Of a DNA stretch of 64,000 bases, positions 44,708 through 59,700 are shown in pieces. The DNA comes from Hydractinia symbiolongicarpus. Taxonomy: Eukaryota > Cnidaria > Hydrozoa > Anthoathecata > Hydractiniidae. The notes beneath the pieces were generated by a model. That model had not been told where the DNA came from, made no database searches, and was given only the letters and a program-made list of their open reading frames with translations. Position 1 is the stretch's first letter; the number at the start of each line of letters is the position of its first letter. Both the position numbers and the translations under genes were made by a program. Location of the stretch: positions 16,184,001 through 16,248,000 of the forward strand of contig NC_079883.1 of the NCBI RefSeq assembly GCF_029227915.1. Direction: 5' to 3'.

Positions 44708-47700
44708 GTAAATATTGTGTCTTTACAGAATGTTTATTAATTTTTGTGTGTCTGTATATAGATCAACGAAATTTAGTGATATCCTTTAAGGAAAGATATC
44801 TCTCAACCCTGCTATTCCTAGATATGACATGGTTTGCGATTTTCGACCGTTTCATTATTATAACGGCGTTGTAATGCTTCCACTTCAGGGTTAATTTAAC
44901 ACTTTGATCTTAAATTTACAAGCGTTAAATGGTGATAAGACAACCAGCGTTATAACGCGTTAGTAACGCTTCTCGATTATGTGCCGTTTTTAGCAGCGTT
45001 ATAACGCTTCCGCACTTCCGAATTCGCTTGAAAAAAATAACTTTGACTTAGTGTTCAACAAGTGTCTAATGATTATTTAAAAAGTCAACCTGAGATCAAT
45101 AATCTTAGCTATTGTTTTATAATTTATTTTCTTTCCAAGTTTCGAGATTATCGTCAGTATTACGTAACATGTGATTACATTGTTATAAAAAACGTTTATT
45201 TACATCAACGTGTAATTGTTCCGTTCATGTGTAAGCTTGTTCTAAAACATAGTAGCTACTAATGTTGTTTTTTTCATTGATAATGTTCTTGTCTAAAGGC
45301 CCGTTTGACAAATGTGATTAAAATGTGACCTGAAGCTGGCTTGTTAAATACAAAAAGTATACTAGTTCTCCTGGCTATTCTCAGCCTGATTTGTTCTTAT
45401 TTTGTTCTGAACACAACCTGAGACTTCACCTCATTTCATATTCAAAGAATTTAGTATTTTGAGAATAATTTATTATGGGCTTTTTCTGCCTCGATCTATT
45501 GAATTCTATGCACTTTTTGGCCTTAAAAATAGTGGAACTTTGAGAGCGAAAATGTTTAAGAGACACACAGCTTTGAACTTCCTCACGCTTTAGAATTTTG
45601 AAACAAGGAAAAGAATTATTTTTTTTTATTTATACAGAATTATGCGGGATACTGATTGTGTCATAGCGTGGCTGATTTCTAATAAATTATTCATAACTTG
45701 AAACAGTGGGCAACGTAAATATAGCGAAAATGACGAGAGTCACAAGAGTTCTAGCTAAACTTTTAAACAATAAATTCACAGGACTTTTATTTCTCAACAA
45801 TGACAAATTTCGGAATTTAATTATTGTGTTATTTTAAAAATCCATATGCACTTGTTTTGTAAAACTGTTCTCCTTTTTTTGCAACCTTCTCATTTTTTTT
45901 TCTTTTACACGAAAGTCCACTCACAATAGCATGCACTGAATGTCGATAATAAGCAGGGGAGTGGAATATCAACAAAGCGAGACTAAATAATTACGATCCC
46001 GCGCTGAATATCTGTTTGCACCATTGGAAGGGATGAGATGATAAAAACAATTCTTTTTGTTTAACACAATCAGCAATTTTTCAAATTTTTATTTTTGTCT
46101 TTATAGGCGTTCTTACCCGGATAGTGCCACATTAGCCATTTTTAGTGGAAAATTTCATCCTGGAAAAGAAAGTATGATGGAAACTATTTATAATTGATTA
46201 AGAAAATATATTCTCGCTGTATTAAGAAAAAAAGAATTAAGCAATACTAAATAACGATTTTTTTCCACGGTATTAATCGTGGGAAACATGTGTCGCTGTT
46301 TACAAAATTTGATAGGTGTAAAAAGGACTTTATAAAATCGAAGACCACGAAGTCAATGAGCCATAAAGTCAAATTAAAATCGAAGACCAATCAAATGAAT
46401 GAACTTGCGAAGAAAAAAAACATGCATGTGCTCGTACCTCATGGTGTGCCATAGTAAGAAAAGAAATTAGTCTCTAAGCTTGATGCATAAGAAATGAAGA
46501 AGCATCAACACGAAACATATAGATGTGAGTAACTTTTTTCTAATTTAACGAATTCTGCTAAATAAAAACTGCTCAACAGTGCTAGAATTAGCATGGAAAC
46601 TAATATATTATAGCTATACTTATAACAACAACGATTAAACTACCATAAATAACGATTAAACTTCCAAAACAAAATTAACAAGAAGGGAAAAACTCTCGGA
46701 GTATCATTTTTTAGTATTTTTAGACTCTCTTTAGAACAATTTTTTGAATAATCTAAGCTAAGACTACTTTTTTATGCTTTTATACAAGGAAAGTTATCTC
46801 AAAAATTTAGAATTTCATCTAAGTCTGCATTGAGCTGATACTCGTCATGTTCATGTTCAGGTGGTTGCGAGTTTACCGCCGTCAACATGTTAATCAAGTG
46901 GTGATTTTGTTCCTTATTTTACTTGTCGAGGCGGTAAACCTGGCAACGTGCTTTTACTTTACTCAGGACATGAAGCCAGTCCTTTGACTGCTCTGATGAG
47001 GGGAACACTTTGAAAACCAATTTCTTCACAATATCCATCCTGTCTTTATCAAGTTCTTTAATTGGAGGAGTACGCGGATCTTACCACGTGTTTCCCATCT
47101 CCTCAGCAGTAAAAAAAACGTTCAGCAAGCTTATTGCGAATAGGTGGCGGTTTTTCGATTTCAGCGCTAACTGGTGTACATCTTTAGCCACATACCCGTA
47201 ACCAGCTTCGTTATATCACCAGCAATAACTTCATTGTCCGGCTGCTGCTGTTTTTCTGCAGGTTTTTCTACGGAAGTCTTTCTCCACTCTTCCATATTCT
47301 GCAACTTCCCAAGAATTGTGTTTAATTGTCTAAAACGAGAAAAAAATATCAGTTGTTTTTTTCAGAAAACCGTCATAGTCGGTTCTTTTAATGTGTAGAT
47401 AGGAACTTACTCCTGTACTTTTCTTTGAAAGCTTCCTGTTTTTTTCTAAATTCTCCAATTTTTTACAACAGCAACATTTCTTCTGAAATTATAGTCACAA
47501 CTAAAACAGTTATTTAATACTAATTTGTGTTTTTGTGTAAGTAGCCAATTTTGTTTCAAAACATCTTATTTAAAAAGATTTGTGATTACACAATAAATGC
47601 TTACAGTATCACATCCAACATTTTTTTGTTTTATTTGCTCTTGTGGTGTGGATGTAGCCTAAAATGACATTTACGCTGATAAATTCCATCCGAATTTTAT

Positions 47701-50700
47701 TGCAGGCGATTATTGAGTGCACTAAATACTCACGCTGTGTAATGTTGTTTTAATATTTTTAATTTCCACAGGTCTCGTTGATTTAGCCTAAAAAATGATT
47801 CTTATTTTTAGATATTATTCATTTTTCCTTATAAAACATAAAATCTATTGCATTCATAAAATGTACTCACATTGTTTGCACTTATGGTATTAATTTTTGG
47901 AGTAGCCTAAAAATAATTCATTTACACGTAAATACCAAAAATTTAATTTGAGAAAAATGTTTTGGTGGAATAAAAAATATTTAAAGGGCTCACGTCATCC
48001 AAAGGCTGCCACAGATTTTGCCATTTATTTTTGGATAGTTCTTGGCTCTTTTTGAACTGCTTATAGGCACTTTGTACATTAAAGTCTAAAGATGAACACG
48101 GAGTGACTATTTTTTAAGTAGAAATAATAACGTTCATATTGGCTGTTGGCTGACACTTTTTCACAAGAAAGTAAACAAACAGCGTAATAGCCGAAATTAT
48201 AAAGTACTAAATTATAAATACGAAATATAAAGTACCATAGTAGGAAGCCAGCCTTCAGTTCTCTTTTGCGACGGTTAGCGCGAAGTTAGCTAATAATATC
48301 TGACGTTCGAAAATCCTTTTTTGTGCATATTTCACAACACAGACAATTACGCAATTTGTTAAAAACAATGGTGTCTGTTAAAAACAAAATAATCAAAATG
48401 ATTTTTTTCAAGTCCAGTTCGGTTCCTTTAAACAACTTGCTTTTAAGAATAATCATGCAACGATTTTCATTAATCAACTTCTGTGCATTACCACAGAAAA
48501 CTTTAAAACAAAAAACCTGTGGAATCAGCATCGTTTCCTTCTGCGTCCTTTTTTTCTGTCGATTTTTTTACTGCGCCTTGTGTTTCAGATGCGCTTTGTT
48601 TTTTTGATATATTATTTTCTAAAAAATGGTGATGTGTCAAAATATTAAAGTTATTAATTATTCACACATTTTTTTAAAAGACCAACCTGCCATATCTTTT
48701 CGCTTCAGCGATTTCTGTTTATTAATATTGTCATGTTCTGAAAAAGGAAGACATAGAAAATTTTGTTTTATTTAGAAAAAGGTTTGCAATTTAAAAAAAT
48801 AAAAATAAAAAATACTCAGCTTCAAGAAATAAGACAGTTACAGACCTTTTGCTGTTTCTTCATTATCATGGACTTTGAGAAGACATATTTTTTTTAGATG
48901 ATTATGTTTGCCCCATGGCATTAAATTTTCCTGACCTTCTACTAAATGGTCCCCTTTATCTAACTTCACTTCACAAGCCCATTGCCTGTCTTTTGTTTCT
49001 CGTTTTCCCAACCATAATATCTACCACGCGGTTATCCATTTCGTTTTTGAATTGGTTCAAAAAATTTACGGGTTCTATATAATAATTGAATGATGAGCCA
49101 TTATAGACTTTATTACGATTTTTTGAAGTTAAAAATGAAGTGTTATTATATTAACTCAAACTTATAATTAAGTTAAAACTCTCAAAATATTCACAATTAT
49201 TACAATTAGCTAATAATAAACTGGCACAACAGCCTAGATACAAGGTATAAAATAGTAACAATATCAATTTAGTGTACCAAAAGGCTAAAAGTACTGAACT
49301 TTTATGCCGCTGAGGCGCGCCATAAAGCAAATTACTTGTATTAATTTTAGAATGTTCTAAATTTAGCGCTTGTTTTAATTGGTAATTACATTTAATCAAC
49401 ATTTTATGTTGAACCATTATTACTAATTTTAGTAACAAATGAAGCTGTTTTGAAGAATTCGAATATCTTCATCATAGAATAGAAATTTAAAAATCTGCAT
49501 CTTTTGGTGTCAATATTTTTTGTTATAAATTAAGTCAAAAGTTCTTTAAATTAAACCCAAGTTAAAAAATTATAATATTAGCCACATAAAATATTGTGGA
49601 AACAATTCCTAAAAGTATTTAGGTTAACGGTGCAACTAAATCCTCTGTGCCCGGACGGCAAAACTGATGTATTTCTTTGTAGAGAGTCTTTTCTCTCTTT
49701 ATTTAATCCTTTTGGTGGAACCACAGATGGAAAACCATTGATGCAGACACCCGGTTTTAAATGTACGAAGCTGATTTCCAGTGCACGAGCTAACTGGCGT
49801 AAATATACAACACCCGGATTGTTTATATCGAACCTAAAATGTTGATACAAGGATATGTTCGGAATCTTTACAAACATAGCGCTGAAAAAGGTATTCCAAT
49901 CAAACACCGGAACAATGACTTCGCCGTTCGGGAGACCTACAAGCTGCGACATGTTTGTACCGATATTTGTTGACTATCAACAGCACTTGCAACATCAAAG
50001 ACTGAAGAAACCGCTTCTGAAAATTCTGCTTAATTTTACCAAAGCATCTGTCCGGCGAAAATTTTGTGTGACCTGCAAGCATAAAATCGTAATTAATTTT
50101 GTCGTGCAATTTTGTGATAACTCTCCAACATAAGTACCTCATAAAAATGTTGTTTTTATTTTGCCCGCCGCAGTTATCTGCATTTAAAATTAGTTCTTTT
50201 TCTCTGTAACCATAGTTTTCCAAGTAATGGTGGATATAACTGATAACAGCGTTTGCCCCTTTTTTCGCAGTCAACTATTTCGTCGATGACGTATGTCACT
50301 TGCCGATTTACAACTTCATTATTTACCCCCGAAAAGATGGCATTTACGAGGGACTTTAAAGAATATGGCTCCAGGTTGTTCTGGGTTATTGGGATATTGC
50401 ACCATTTGAGCAAAGTCGAATGAGTACGAACATAGAATGTTTTGGCTATTTGCAGTTCTTTGCCAGATTCCTGTGTGAATGGATGAATTCTTTACGGAAT
50501 TAGTAGCAAGAAGTATTTTATCGTTGTAACTACTCCTCTGTTCCATCGCATCAGTCAGATGTTGCTGCTGCTGCACAACGGCTTCCTTTTTTGTAACTTC
50601 ATCATCATTACTGCTTTTTATTATCAAATTGCTTTTTTTTGACACGTGAAGCATAAGTCAGTTTGTGGTTTTTGTGTTATTATGCATGGTTCAAACTCAT

Positions 50701-53700
50701 TCCAGTACTTACAAAATAATTTGTAGGATATCACCATGTTGTCCTCACAAGCGTCTTTGTATGCGCGGTATACAAACGCCATTGTGTGATGCGAAGGTAA
50801 GAGTGTTACTTGCTCATTCCGCTGACCTGCTACACATCCAGGAAGAGATAGGCCATACACTGATGCGTGGTTTTGAATGTACTGCCGAAAATAATTGATA
50901 TGCGAAATATCCGTAGTGTTATGTGGATTTCGGTGTTTGTTGCCGTGTTCCCGAGGTGACACACCGAACTGATCGAAATGAAATTTGATGACCTTAGCGG
51001 GATTGTCCTATGGCATACAAATGGCAAATTGTTTTTCTGCAAACCATCTTTCCGCTGTGCATAATTCTAGTTTTGGCTTTTATTCGTTCACTGGGGAAAG
51101 CTCTTAAAGTTGACAATGCTTCCATTACAACCAGATCTAACACAAGCTTGCTTAGTTCAACGCAATGACTAGCGATGTCCAAAAATTCAATTTTTGAAAA
51201 TTGGTTGGAACAGGCTGTGGCGTTTGGTCCAAGCTGACAACCGCAGGAGTTTTGGGAAAAAAGTATATTGATTCCAATCCCCTAAAATAATACAACGCGT
51301 TTATGATAAGTCTGCAGCTGCTGTTATTATTCGTTCTATTTTTCGGTATAATCTGAGGCTCGCGCAAATTAATTCTTAAAAACAAAAAGGTGTAAACAAA
51401 GTAAAACAAACTAAGAACAAGTCAGGCTTAAAAAGGATAGTCTTAGATAAGATTTTCTGGTTTTTATAAAACATGTATCTAACTAAAACGGAAAAATGTT
51501 TGGATCTATAGAGATATTCTTACAATAAATTGTCGTTGCATTGACCAACCGCAAATTCATCTGCAAGAGTGTAGTTTTCCGCCATTGTTGAATCACTAAT
51601 GAGCCTTAATTTTCAAAGCGCGTTTCTATTTACTAATTTCAAGCGTTATAACTGTCAGCGTTAACTGTCAGCATTTTAACGTTACCGTTTGAGAAAGCAA
51701 GCAGACCGAATATTAATACTGAAACTATTCTTTCAACTAAGTAACTAACAAACAAAAACTAAAATTTATTCTAAATTTACAATCTGCATGCTAATCAACT
51801 TGGTCCAGAGAAATAACAAAGCTAAAAGAAAGAAAATATATATTAATAAATATTTAGGATTAAAATATCATCAAAAAAAGCTTTTAAGTATAGGGCGTTA
51901 TAACGCCTGCAAAACACTATAATGATTTGCGATCATTGTGAAGAAGCGTTTTAATGAGTTATAACGGTTAGAAGCAGCTTTCAATTGTAGGGGCGTTATA
52001 ACGTCTGCATAACGCTTCAACAATCCATGGTCGCCGTGAAGAAACGTTATAATGCGTTATAACGGTTAGACGTTATGGCTATGGAACATCTGATTGAGCA
52101 GTGTTCGAAAGTTTTCTATGTTCAAAATTTCAAGAAATGCATAACGCCGCTATTAACACGTTATAACGCTGCTATTGAAGAGCCAATCTGTTTAAAGAAG
52201 CAAGAGAAATTTTAACACCGTTACATTTTTTACAGCAATAAACCTCAGCGTTATAACGCATATTTTAACGCCGTTGATATGTCAAATAAACTTAAAACCC
52301 GAACGGTTGATAATCACAAACCATGTCACAGATGATGTTTTACTAAATGACCATATCGAAATTTATATTGGTTAAAAAATGTTCATTATATCAAATTAAA
52401 CACCAGTTTTGCAGACAAAATTAAAAATTGGAAACAAAAAGCAAATAAAAAGAAATAAAAATGAAAATAAGAAATGAAAAATGCAATAAAAAACCTCCTC
52501 CATTTTACAGCAGTAGTAGTTTTTATCTTATTTTTTTCTAGTGTGTCCATGCTAAAACAACTGTTTATGTACAGTTAATGGACTATTACAATGGTGCCTC
52601 TAAAGATTATAAAGGCGATTGTTGCGATAACCCTGGATGGTTGTGTTTATTAAAATGTGATAACTGGTTTAAAATTTGCTTGACTACACTTCCTGTTAGT
52701 AATGAAAAGAAGTGTATTTATTCCATGAAAACCAAAATTTTGGGTAATGATAAATTTGATTTTCCACGATATGGGGAACTCATTGGTAAAAGAGTGAAAA
52801 ATCCCATTAAGTTTACCTACGATGGATCTTTTGTAAGTTTCTTTATTCCTTATTTTTATTCTGCTGGTTACCGTATTTGTATTTTTCATGCATATTAATT
52901 TTTTAACAGCAAAAAACCTATTGTTTAAGAAGAGGGCTTAATTTTTTTAACTGAAAAATACTTTAACAAAAAATAAATATTTGATATGAAACCGACGTGT
53001 AAAATAAAAAGACAAAGATACAATTTTAAGGAACCAAATTAAAATAAATTTCTAATAAATGAAATCTTCCCTGGGGTGACAGCAAACAAGAATATCAAGA
53101 AGATAAGAAAGTCTACTTTAAGGGTACTCATTTTTATGAGCATGAATTTTCACGAATTTGGACCAATTTTGTAGATTAAGGATCACAAAATATTTTTCAA
53201 AATAAAAAAGTGCAAAGGATTATCCACACAAATAAATGCCTATGCAATGTGATTATCTCTGTCCCTCAAAATTAAGTAATGCCCATTGCACAATTGCGGT
53301 AAAGTCACATTAAAAGTCACATAAATTGCATGGATTTTATTTAGCACAAAACTTGTTTTATATTAACTCTTACCATTTGCAAAGGTAAAAACAACCCTTT
53401 TCTCGCATGTTGATTTTACATTTTGATTTTAATATACCCATACTCTCAGAACATATGTTTTTCATTGTAATTTTTTATAACAACGATGTGTAGAAGATCA
53501 AAACTATGTTTTCTGAGGGTCTCTGTCCTCTGTTTTTATTGCTGTTTTTTTATATATAAAAGGGTGGTTTTGGAATGCAAGTGGAAGTTTGGGATGATGA
53601 TGGGAACAATATATGGGGTATTGGAAGGGAAGATGATTTGGTTGATAAGTACATACAGAATGTGAAAATAACACCAACCAAGGATGATATTACACCTGTC

Positions 53701-56700
53701 TCCAAACGAATATATGGTAGAAGATCAAGTCTTCGTCTTCTGGTTAGGTAAGTATATCAGCTTGCACAACAGTTGCACATTAGTTGTACAACATGTGCGC
53801 AACAGTCACTGTAACAACTTTTTTGGAAACAACAATTATGGACTATTGAAAATTAAGATTTACCTCCCACATAAAATAAATTAATCAGAATCAACTCAAG
53901 CTTTTGTTCTAATCTTTTAGGCCTGTTTTAATTTGTTAGGAAGATATTCGTCATTATAGTTATATTTTTTTAGCTAGGAATGAAGCTTCATGCAATTCGA
54001 CATCTTTTGTGTCACATGTAACTAAATTCCTTCTAGGGTAGGCTTCTGATGTCAACTCCCTGATGATTATTTCGCTGACTTGTGGTCCAGTGTTTAATAT
54101 ATATGAAGCGGTTTTATATATACCAAGCAGTTTTGTTCTTTAAAATTTGTAGCAGGTACTCTGAAGATGAGTTTGTAACAGGGACTGAGGATGAGTAATA
54201 ACTAGTTTTGCTACTTCTCTCACAAAAATGTCGTGAGGTTTCAGTTTCAGTAAAAAAGTCTGCAAAAGTTTAGAACCTATATAGCCATCTCTTTTATTAA
54301 GAATGCAGTAAATATCTTCCTTCTGTGGCCAGACTATTGTGACCGTTGATTATCACAACCGCGTAAGTGAACACACAAAGGACGGGTGTGGCATGGAAAA
54401 CAAATAAAAAGAAAGTGATATAAAAAAGAAAGAAAGAAGAAGCAACAAGTATGCTGTTCATCGTCAATATGAAAAGAACGCAACATGCCCTGTGATAATG
54501 GTTGAAAATTGTGCAAATGCGCAGAGGTTCTGGCAGGTTGTATGGCAAGCAGAAAATAGCATGCATAGTCAAAAGCAAGCAGAGTAATAGAGAAACCCTA
54601 GTTGCGCAATGTTAAAGAAAAGTGCGCACTTATACCAGAATTTGCGCAGGGCCTATGCTTAAATGCAAAGACTAGCTGGACTGAGATTAGGAATCTGGTG
54701 AAAGGTGTTCATCCTATATTACAACTCGTTTTGGAAGAGTATTGACTCTGTTAATGAGTTCACACAGCTCATTGTTTCTTACCTCTTCTTCTACCAAGTT
54801 TTGTTTAATGAGTTTTACTGCAACATATTTAAGGTGCCTTTTTGCCATCCTGGAAAAAATTACCACGTAATGCAGCTTTTGACGAAGTAGCATGTTGTAA
54901 ACACAAGAAAATGTGGCTTTTACCAATTTTCAATATAGTATAAACATGACAAGATGAACTTTTTTTATAGTGGGAGGTAAGCTTTAATTTTCAGTAAATT
55001 ATATTTTTTTAGTGCAATTTGTGAAACTAATTGGTACAACACTGATTGTAATACATATTGTCTGTCACAAGATAATGACAAAGGACACTTTAAATGTGAT
55101 CCAGCTACTGGAAGTAAAATTTGTTTCACAGGTTGGATTGGTAACAGCTGTAATCAAGGTAGAGATTAGTTTGTTACCTAAATAACTTTCATCTGGTTCG
55201 TAACTAGTGTAAATAACATTAAACTCAAACATGATAGTGAATAAGATTTCAATGGAATAACATTGGTCTAATAGTTATGACATTATTTTGCAGTGTAAAA
55301 GTATTTTCCCTAAATTAAAGCAATTTTGGTCATTGCAGAATGGTCTAACTAATTCTGCAATTTTCCTGGAATTATAATTAATTTCTTTTACTCTTGTTGT
55401 GTTATAGCAATATGTAGTAGTAATTGTGATCGAGGAAACTGCACACACCCAGGACAATGCAAGTAAGTTGCTAAACATGCTAAGACTGACATAAAAGTGC
55501 TTTTGTACCTGTCCAACATTTTTTATAAATATGGTGTTTAAAAGGTTTTTTTCTGAAACAGGTATAATACTACTGGGGTCCTCATGGCAAACTTTGTCTA
55601 TAATAAGAATGTTTGCTTAAAGTAAACATAATTCCAAGAACTACCGTTCTTAAATCTCTAAATTAAAAGAGAGAAAATAGGTTAAAAAATTGACACTTCG
55701 GTAGTGATATTGATCATAATTTGGTTGATGTATTTTTGATACTAGAAAAAAGACAATATAAAAAGCTGCAAACTGGAACCTTATGTTGAGTTATTTTACT
55801 GTTTGGTTCTGACTCCTTCAACCAAATAATTGTCTTAAATCATTAAACATACTTTTCACTTTATATAGAGATCATAACATTGGTCTTTTTAGCTGTCTTC
55901 CTGGTTGGAAGGATAAATATGACAATCCAAAATCCTGCAGTGTTTGTGTTAAAAAGAGAGGTTGCAGTAAGTATTGGCTCTTCTTTCTTCTCATTTTTTC
56001 CATTACTAACTCATTCTTGCAATAAGAATTTAGTGTTTGGTTTGAGTTTAGTGATTCCCAATAGTCAGGTCTAGTTCACTTTTAAAAATGTTGTGCAATT
56101 AAGGCCATGTTATTTAAGTTTCAAGGTTTTAAGGGAAATAGCATTTAAATGCAAATTTTCTTTTACTTGACATTTTTATCTGCAATATTTTAACCTAAGT
56201 GACATTCTGTGTGCTTTTGAGACAGTTCAATTTGAGGTCTCAAATTATTATCCTAAATTTATTAAAAAACTGAGCATGTTACTGACACATCACAGTATTT
56301 CAATATCAGAGATATTTAATTGAGACATACAAAATATGTCCTATCAAAAGTACAATAATGAGTAAAAACAATTGCTGTAGGGTCCTTTTAGACCAATCTA
56401 GTGTAATTAGCATAAAATAATTTTGTATAGCTACCGCTCTTAAGTTTTAGAATTTAAGCATTTTAAAAAGAGATATAAGTTTTGAGAGAAAAGGTTGGTG
56501 TCCATGCTAAGAAATGGCCTGTTTTCGTATTTTCAAACCACACAGTGATTCGGTTTGACCTGACACATTTTCACATTCCTTTACTTTATAAAAATAACGT
56601 CCATGCAACACATTGCACTACTGTAACTGAGTCTGTCATTTTTCTTCAATTGAAATCAAAATAGTAACGAATGATATTCAACCACTAGTTAAATGACCCG

Positions 56701-59700
56701 TAAAAAATCCACTTGACCAATGAGGCAAACAGTTACAGATAAAGTAAGCAATGACCTGTCCATTTGTAAAAGAAATTTAGAAATTCATTAACTTGTTACC
56801 TACTAGATATTAGGGTATAAAGGATTTTTAATGATGTTATCCAGCTGTTGATAACATAATGGGTGAGCGGTCCAGATTTGTAAGATTGGCTAAATTGTGT
56901 AGAGCTTGACTAAAATAATGTATAAGATTACATGTTTTGGCAAACAGTTAGGGGATCCCAAAGTACTTTTACAAGTTGGACTTACCTGAAAGATTTTTAT
57001 GAAAAATTCTTAGTGACAATTCATGTAGATATTGTTTTTTAAATTTTTGTTTTTCTTGCCACCAGTTACATCATATTTATGTACCAATCAAATTAATGAC
57101 TTTCATTCGCTATAATTAATGACTTTTATAGCCAAAAACAATTAATTTGCCTTGGCAACAAAGTTAAAAAAATTCAACATATTTTTCAAATCGATCTCTG
57201 TACACTGATTTTTGATTTTTTTAAAAAATAATTCAACATGATATTACTAGCTGTTTAAGCAATAAAACAAACAAAAAATAATTTATTAGCAGCAGATGCG
57301 TGCATGATTTCTTTTATTTCAAATTGAAAAGAATTTATTTCAACAAACAGGTTGTAAAAATTACTGTTCTATAACCTGTCGACCTGGGTGGGGTATGATG
57401 CTCAAATGAGTATTGCCAATCTTGTTCCCAAGAGTTGTTATACATAAAAAGAAATATCTAACAATCCTTGAGGACGAGGTTGCCTAAGTTACTTAGTAGA
57501 TGATATATATTTTCAAAAATATTAAAAAAATCAATAGAACAAAACACTACTTTAATTCATCCCACGATACAGAAGAGACAGAAATTATTGTCTCAGCTTC
57601 AAATTTAGAGTATGCTAACCTTCGTCCCCAGGCCTGTTGGTTTTGAACTGCTTTGTACCTCCATGATAAGACCTTTCGAAAGCATACAATAATGTCCAAC
57701 GAAACTCTCGTAATTCAGCATTTCTAGTGTCGACAAATAACTGCCATGGCAATTTTCGCACTTAATAGAATACTGTGGCAGTTTCTAAATCACGTTAGCA
57801 AATTTAGGTGAGGTAATTTTCGAATTTAATGGAAAGCATTGGATTTTGGTGAAGTCACGCTCTCTGTCATGGCAGACTACTCCAAGGCATTTAATACTGT
57901 TGATTATGAGACTCTAATAAAAAAACTGCACAAAAAAGGCTTCTCAAAGAAAGCAAAGCTTCTCCTATGCAGTTATTTGTCAAAGAACCCAATACGTACA
58001 GATCAATTTTAATGTATCAAATCACCTTCTTGTTCCCAACGGAGTGCCGCAGGGAAGCATTCTGGGTCCAATCTTGTTTAATATATATGTACACGATTTA
58101 AATGAAAACGCAAGAGAAACTTGCATACAATATGCAGACGATACAAACATATATGTCCCCTTCAAGCCAAACAAAATAGTACAAAATGTACAAAACATAA
58201 ACAATGATGTTAACAAAGTTGCTGAATGGTCATATGAAAATAACCTCATCTTCAATGCGTCAAAGACAAATGCTGAGAACAAGGAACCTGGGTGATCCAA
58301 GCCTTTACAAAGTAAGTGTTAATGGCAAAACTATTGAACGAGTTTCAAGTTACAAAGTCCTTGGTATTATGTTCAGCGAAGATCTCACTTGGAATCAACA
58401 CATTAACCATGTACAATCCTCCTCGTACTTAACCCTTCAAGTGCTTTCTAGAATAAAAAGACTCAAACCATATCACGTTTGGAAACAACTCGCCGAAGCA
58501 TTAGCTCTAAGCAGAATTGACTATGGCAAGGCAGTTTTTCACAGTGCTCCAGAATACTTGAAAAGATGAATGCAGAAATTAATCAACGCATGTGCTGGTT
58601 ATGTCCGAGGTAGATATTCAAACACCATGGATGCGTTAAGTCTCAAGTGACTACCTGCTCCAGAACGATCAGAATTATGTACTGCAAAACTGGTATGGAA
58701 ATCCGTTAACACACCGCAATGGCCGAGATTCCTACCACTGGAAAAAAACACTCAAACAAGAACAAGGATAGGACATGCAAGAAACACTATTAAATGCTCT
58801 AAAATCTACATGCGACCTTTGAATATACTGCATATAGAAAATAAATAAAAAAAATAGGCTACGTATCTGGCAAGTGCTTTATCTAAATTTTTTTTAGATA
58901 AATACGTTTTTAGATCAAACATTTATCTCCACACTAAAGGTTGTTTTTCACTTCAAGAAAATTTTCCGCGGAACAGAACGGAAAGGAACAAAAAAGCCTC
59001 TGAGCATGGGCACTTAACATGTTTACATCACGTGAACGAAAAATTTTCTTGTCCGTTCCGTTCTGAGCAAAGTAGAATCAATTTCAACTTTTTTTTGCAT
59101 TATGTACGAAAACGACAGTTAGAAAACTTTTTAGCCAATCAGATTATTTTATTTCGTGAGAATTGCACAAAGTGTGTTTTCATTCTGTATTGAAATGTGC
59201 GCAATATTTTGAAGTGGAAAATAGCCTTAAGCATACTCTTCACCTCCGAGCTTTTATAGTTTTGTAAAAGAGGTTTAAAACGTAGGAAGTACTCTCTTGA
59301 AAATTACATAATTGAGTAGCAAAAATTGATACCCAAGATAATTATGTGGGAACAAATATTTGATCTTTATCACAAAGCAAAAAGTAATTTTTAAATTTTT
59401 TGGAAAAAATACATTTTTACAAAAACATTTTTGTACCATTAAAAGGTTTAGATTTTTTTCTATCTAATCATTTTAAAACTTTTTTTTAAAAAAGAATTGA
59501 TTTTTTTCCTATACTGACGCCTTAACTGTAAAACTTCACATTGTTGTTGCTCTTTGTTATGAAAAGAGTTAATTCATGTAACGTAATGTAAGAATTAACT
59601 TTTTTTTTATGCTTGTTTACATTTTAAGCTACAATTCCACTTGACAACAGGCAATACCCATCCATATCAGCCCACCATTAACAAAACGATTAACAGATGA

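Larger units (their letters stand above)
44825..52328. mobile_element. 7.5-kb DNA transposon with palindrome arrays near both ends
   Basis: Inverted ends TGACATGGTTTG and complement stand at 44825 and 52328, and similarity extends inward through an ACCGTT segment. The 10-bp palindrome CGTTATAACG occurs exactly at 44948, 44997, 51896, 51994, 52055, 52159 and 52249, with many one-mismatch relatives. It is confined to the terminal few hundred bases, as expected of transposase binding sites. The interior carries, on the minus strand, a broken transposase-like gene (51410-49570) and a BEN-domain exon set (49040-46919). A clean target duplication was not resolved. The element lies entirely within intron 1 of the Notch ligand gene. 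Confidence 0.75.

Noticed and set aside
47010-47398. Plus-strand ORFs at 47.0-47.4 kb
   Set aside because: They are antisense shadows of the minus-strand BEN exon.
54297-54926. Minus- and plus-strand ORFs within the intron before the DSL exon
   Set aside because: No family resemblance, no splice logic, and overlapping frames on both strands.
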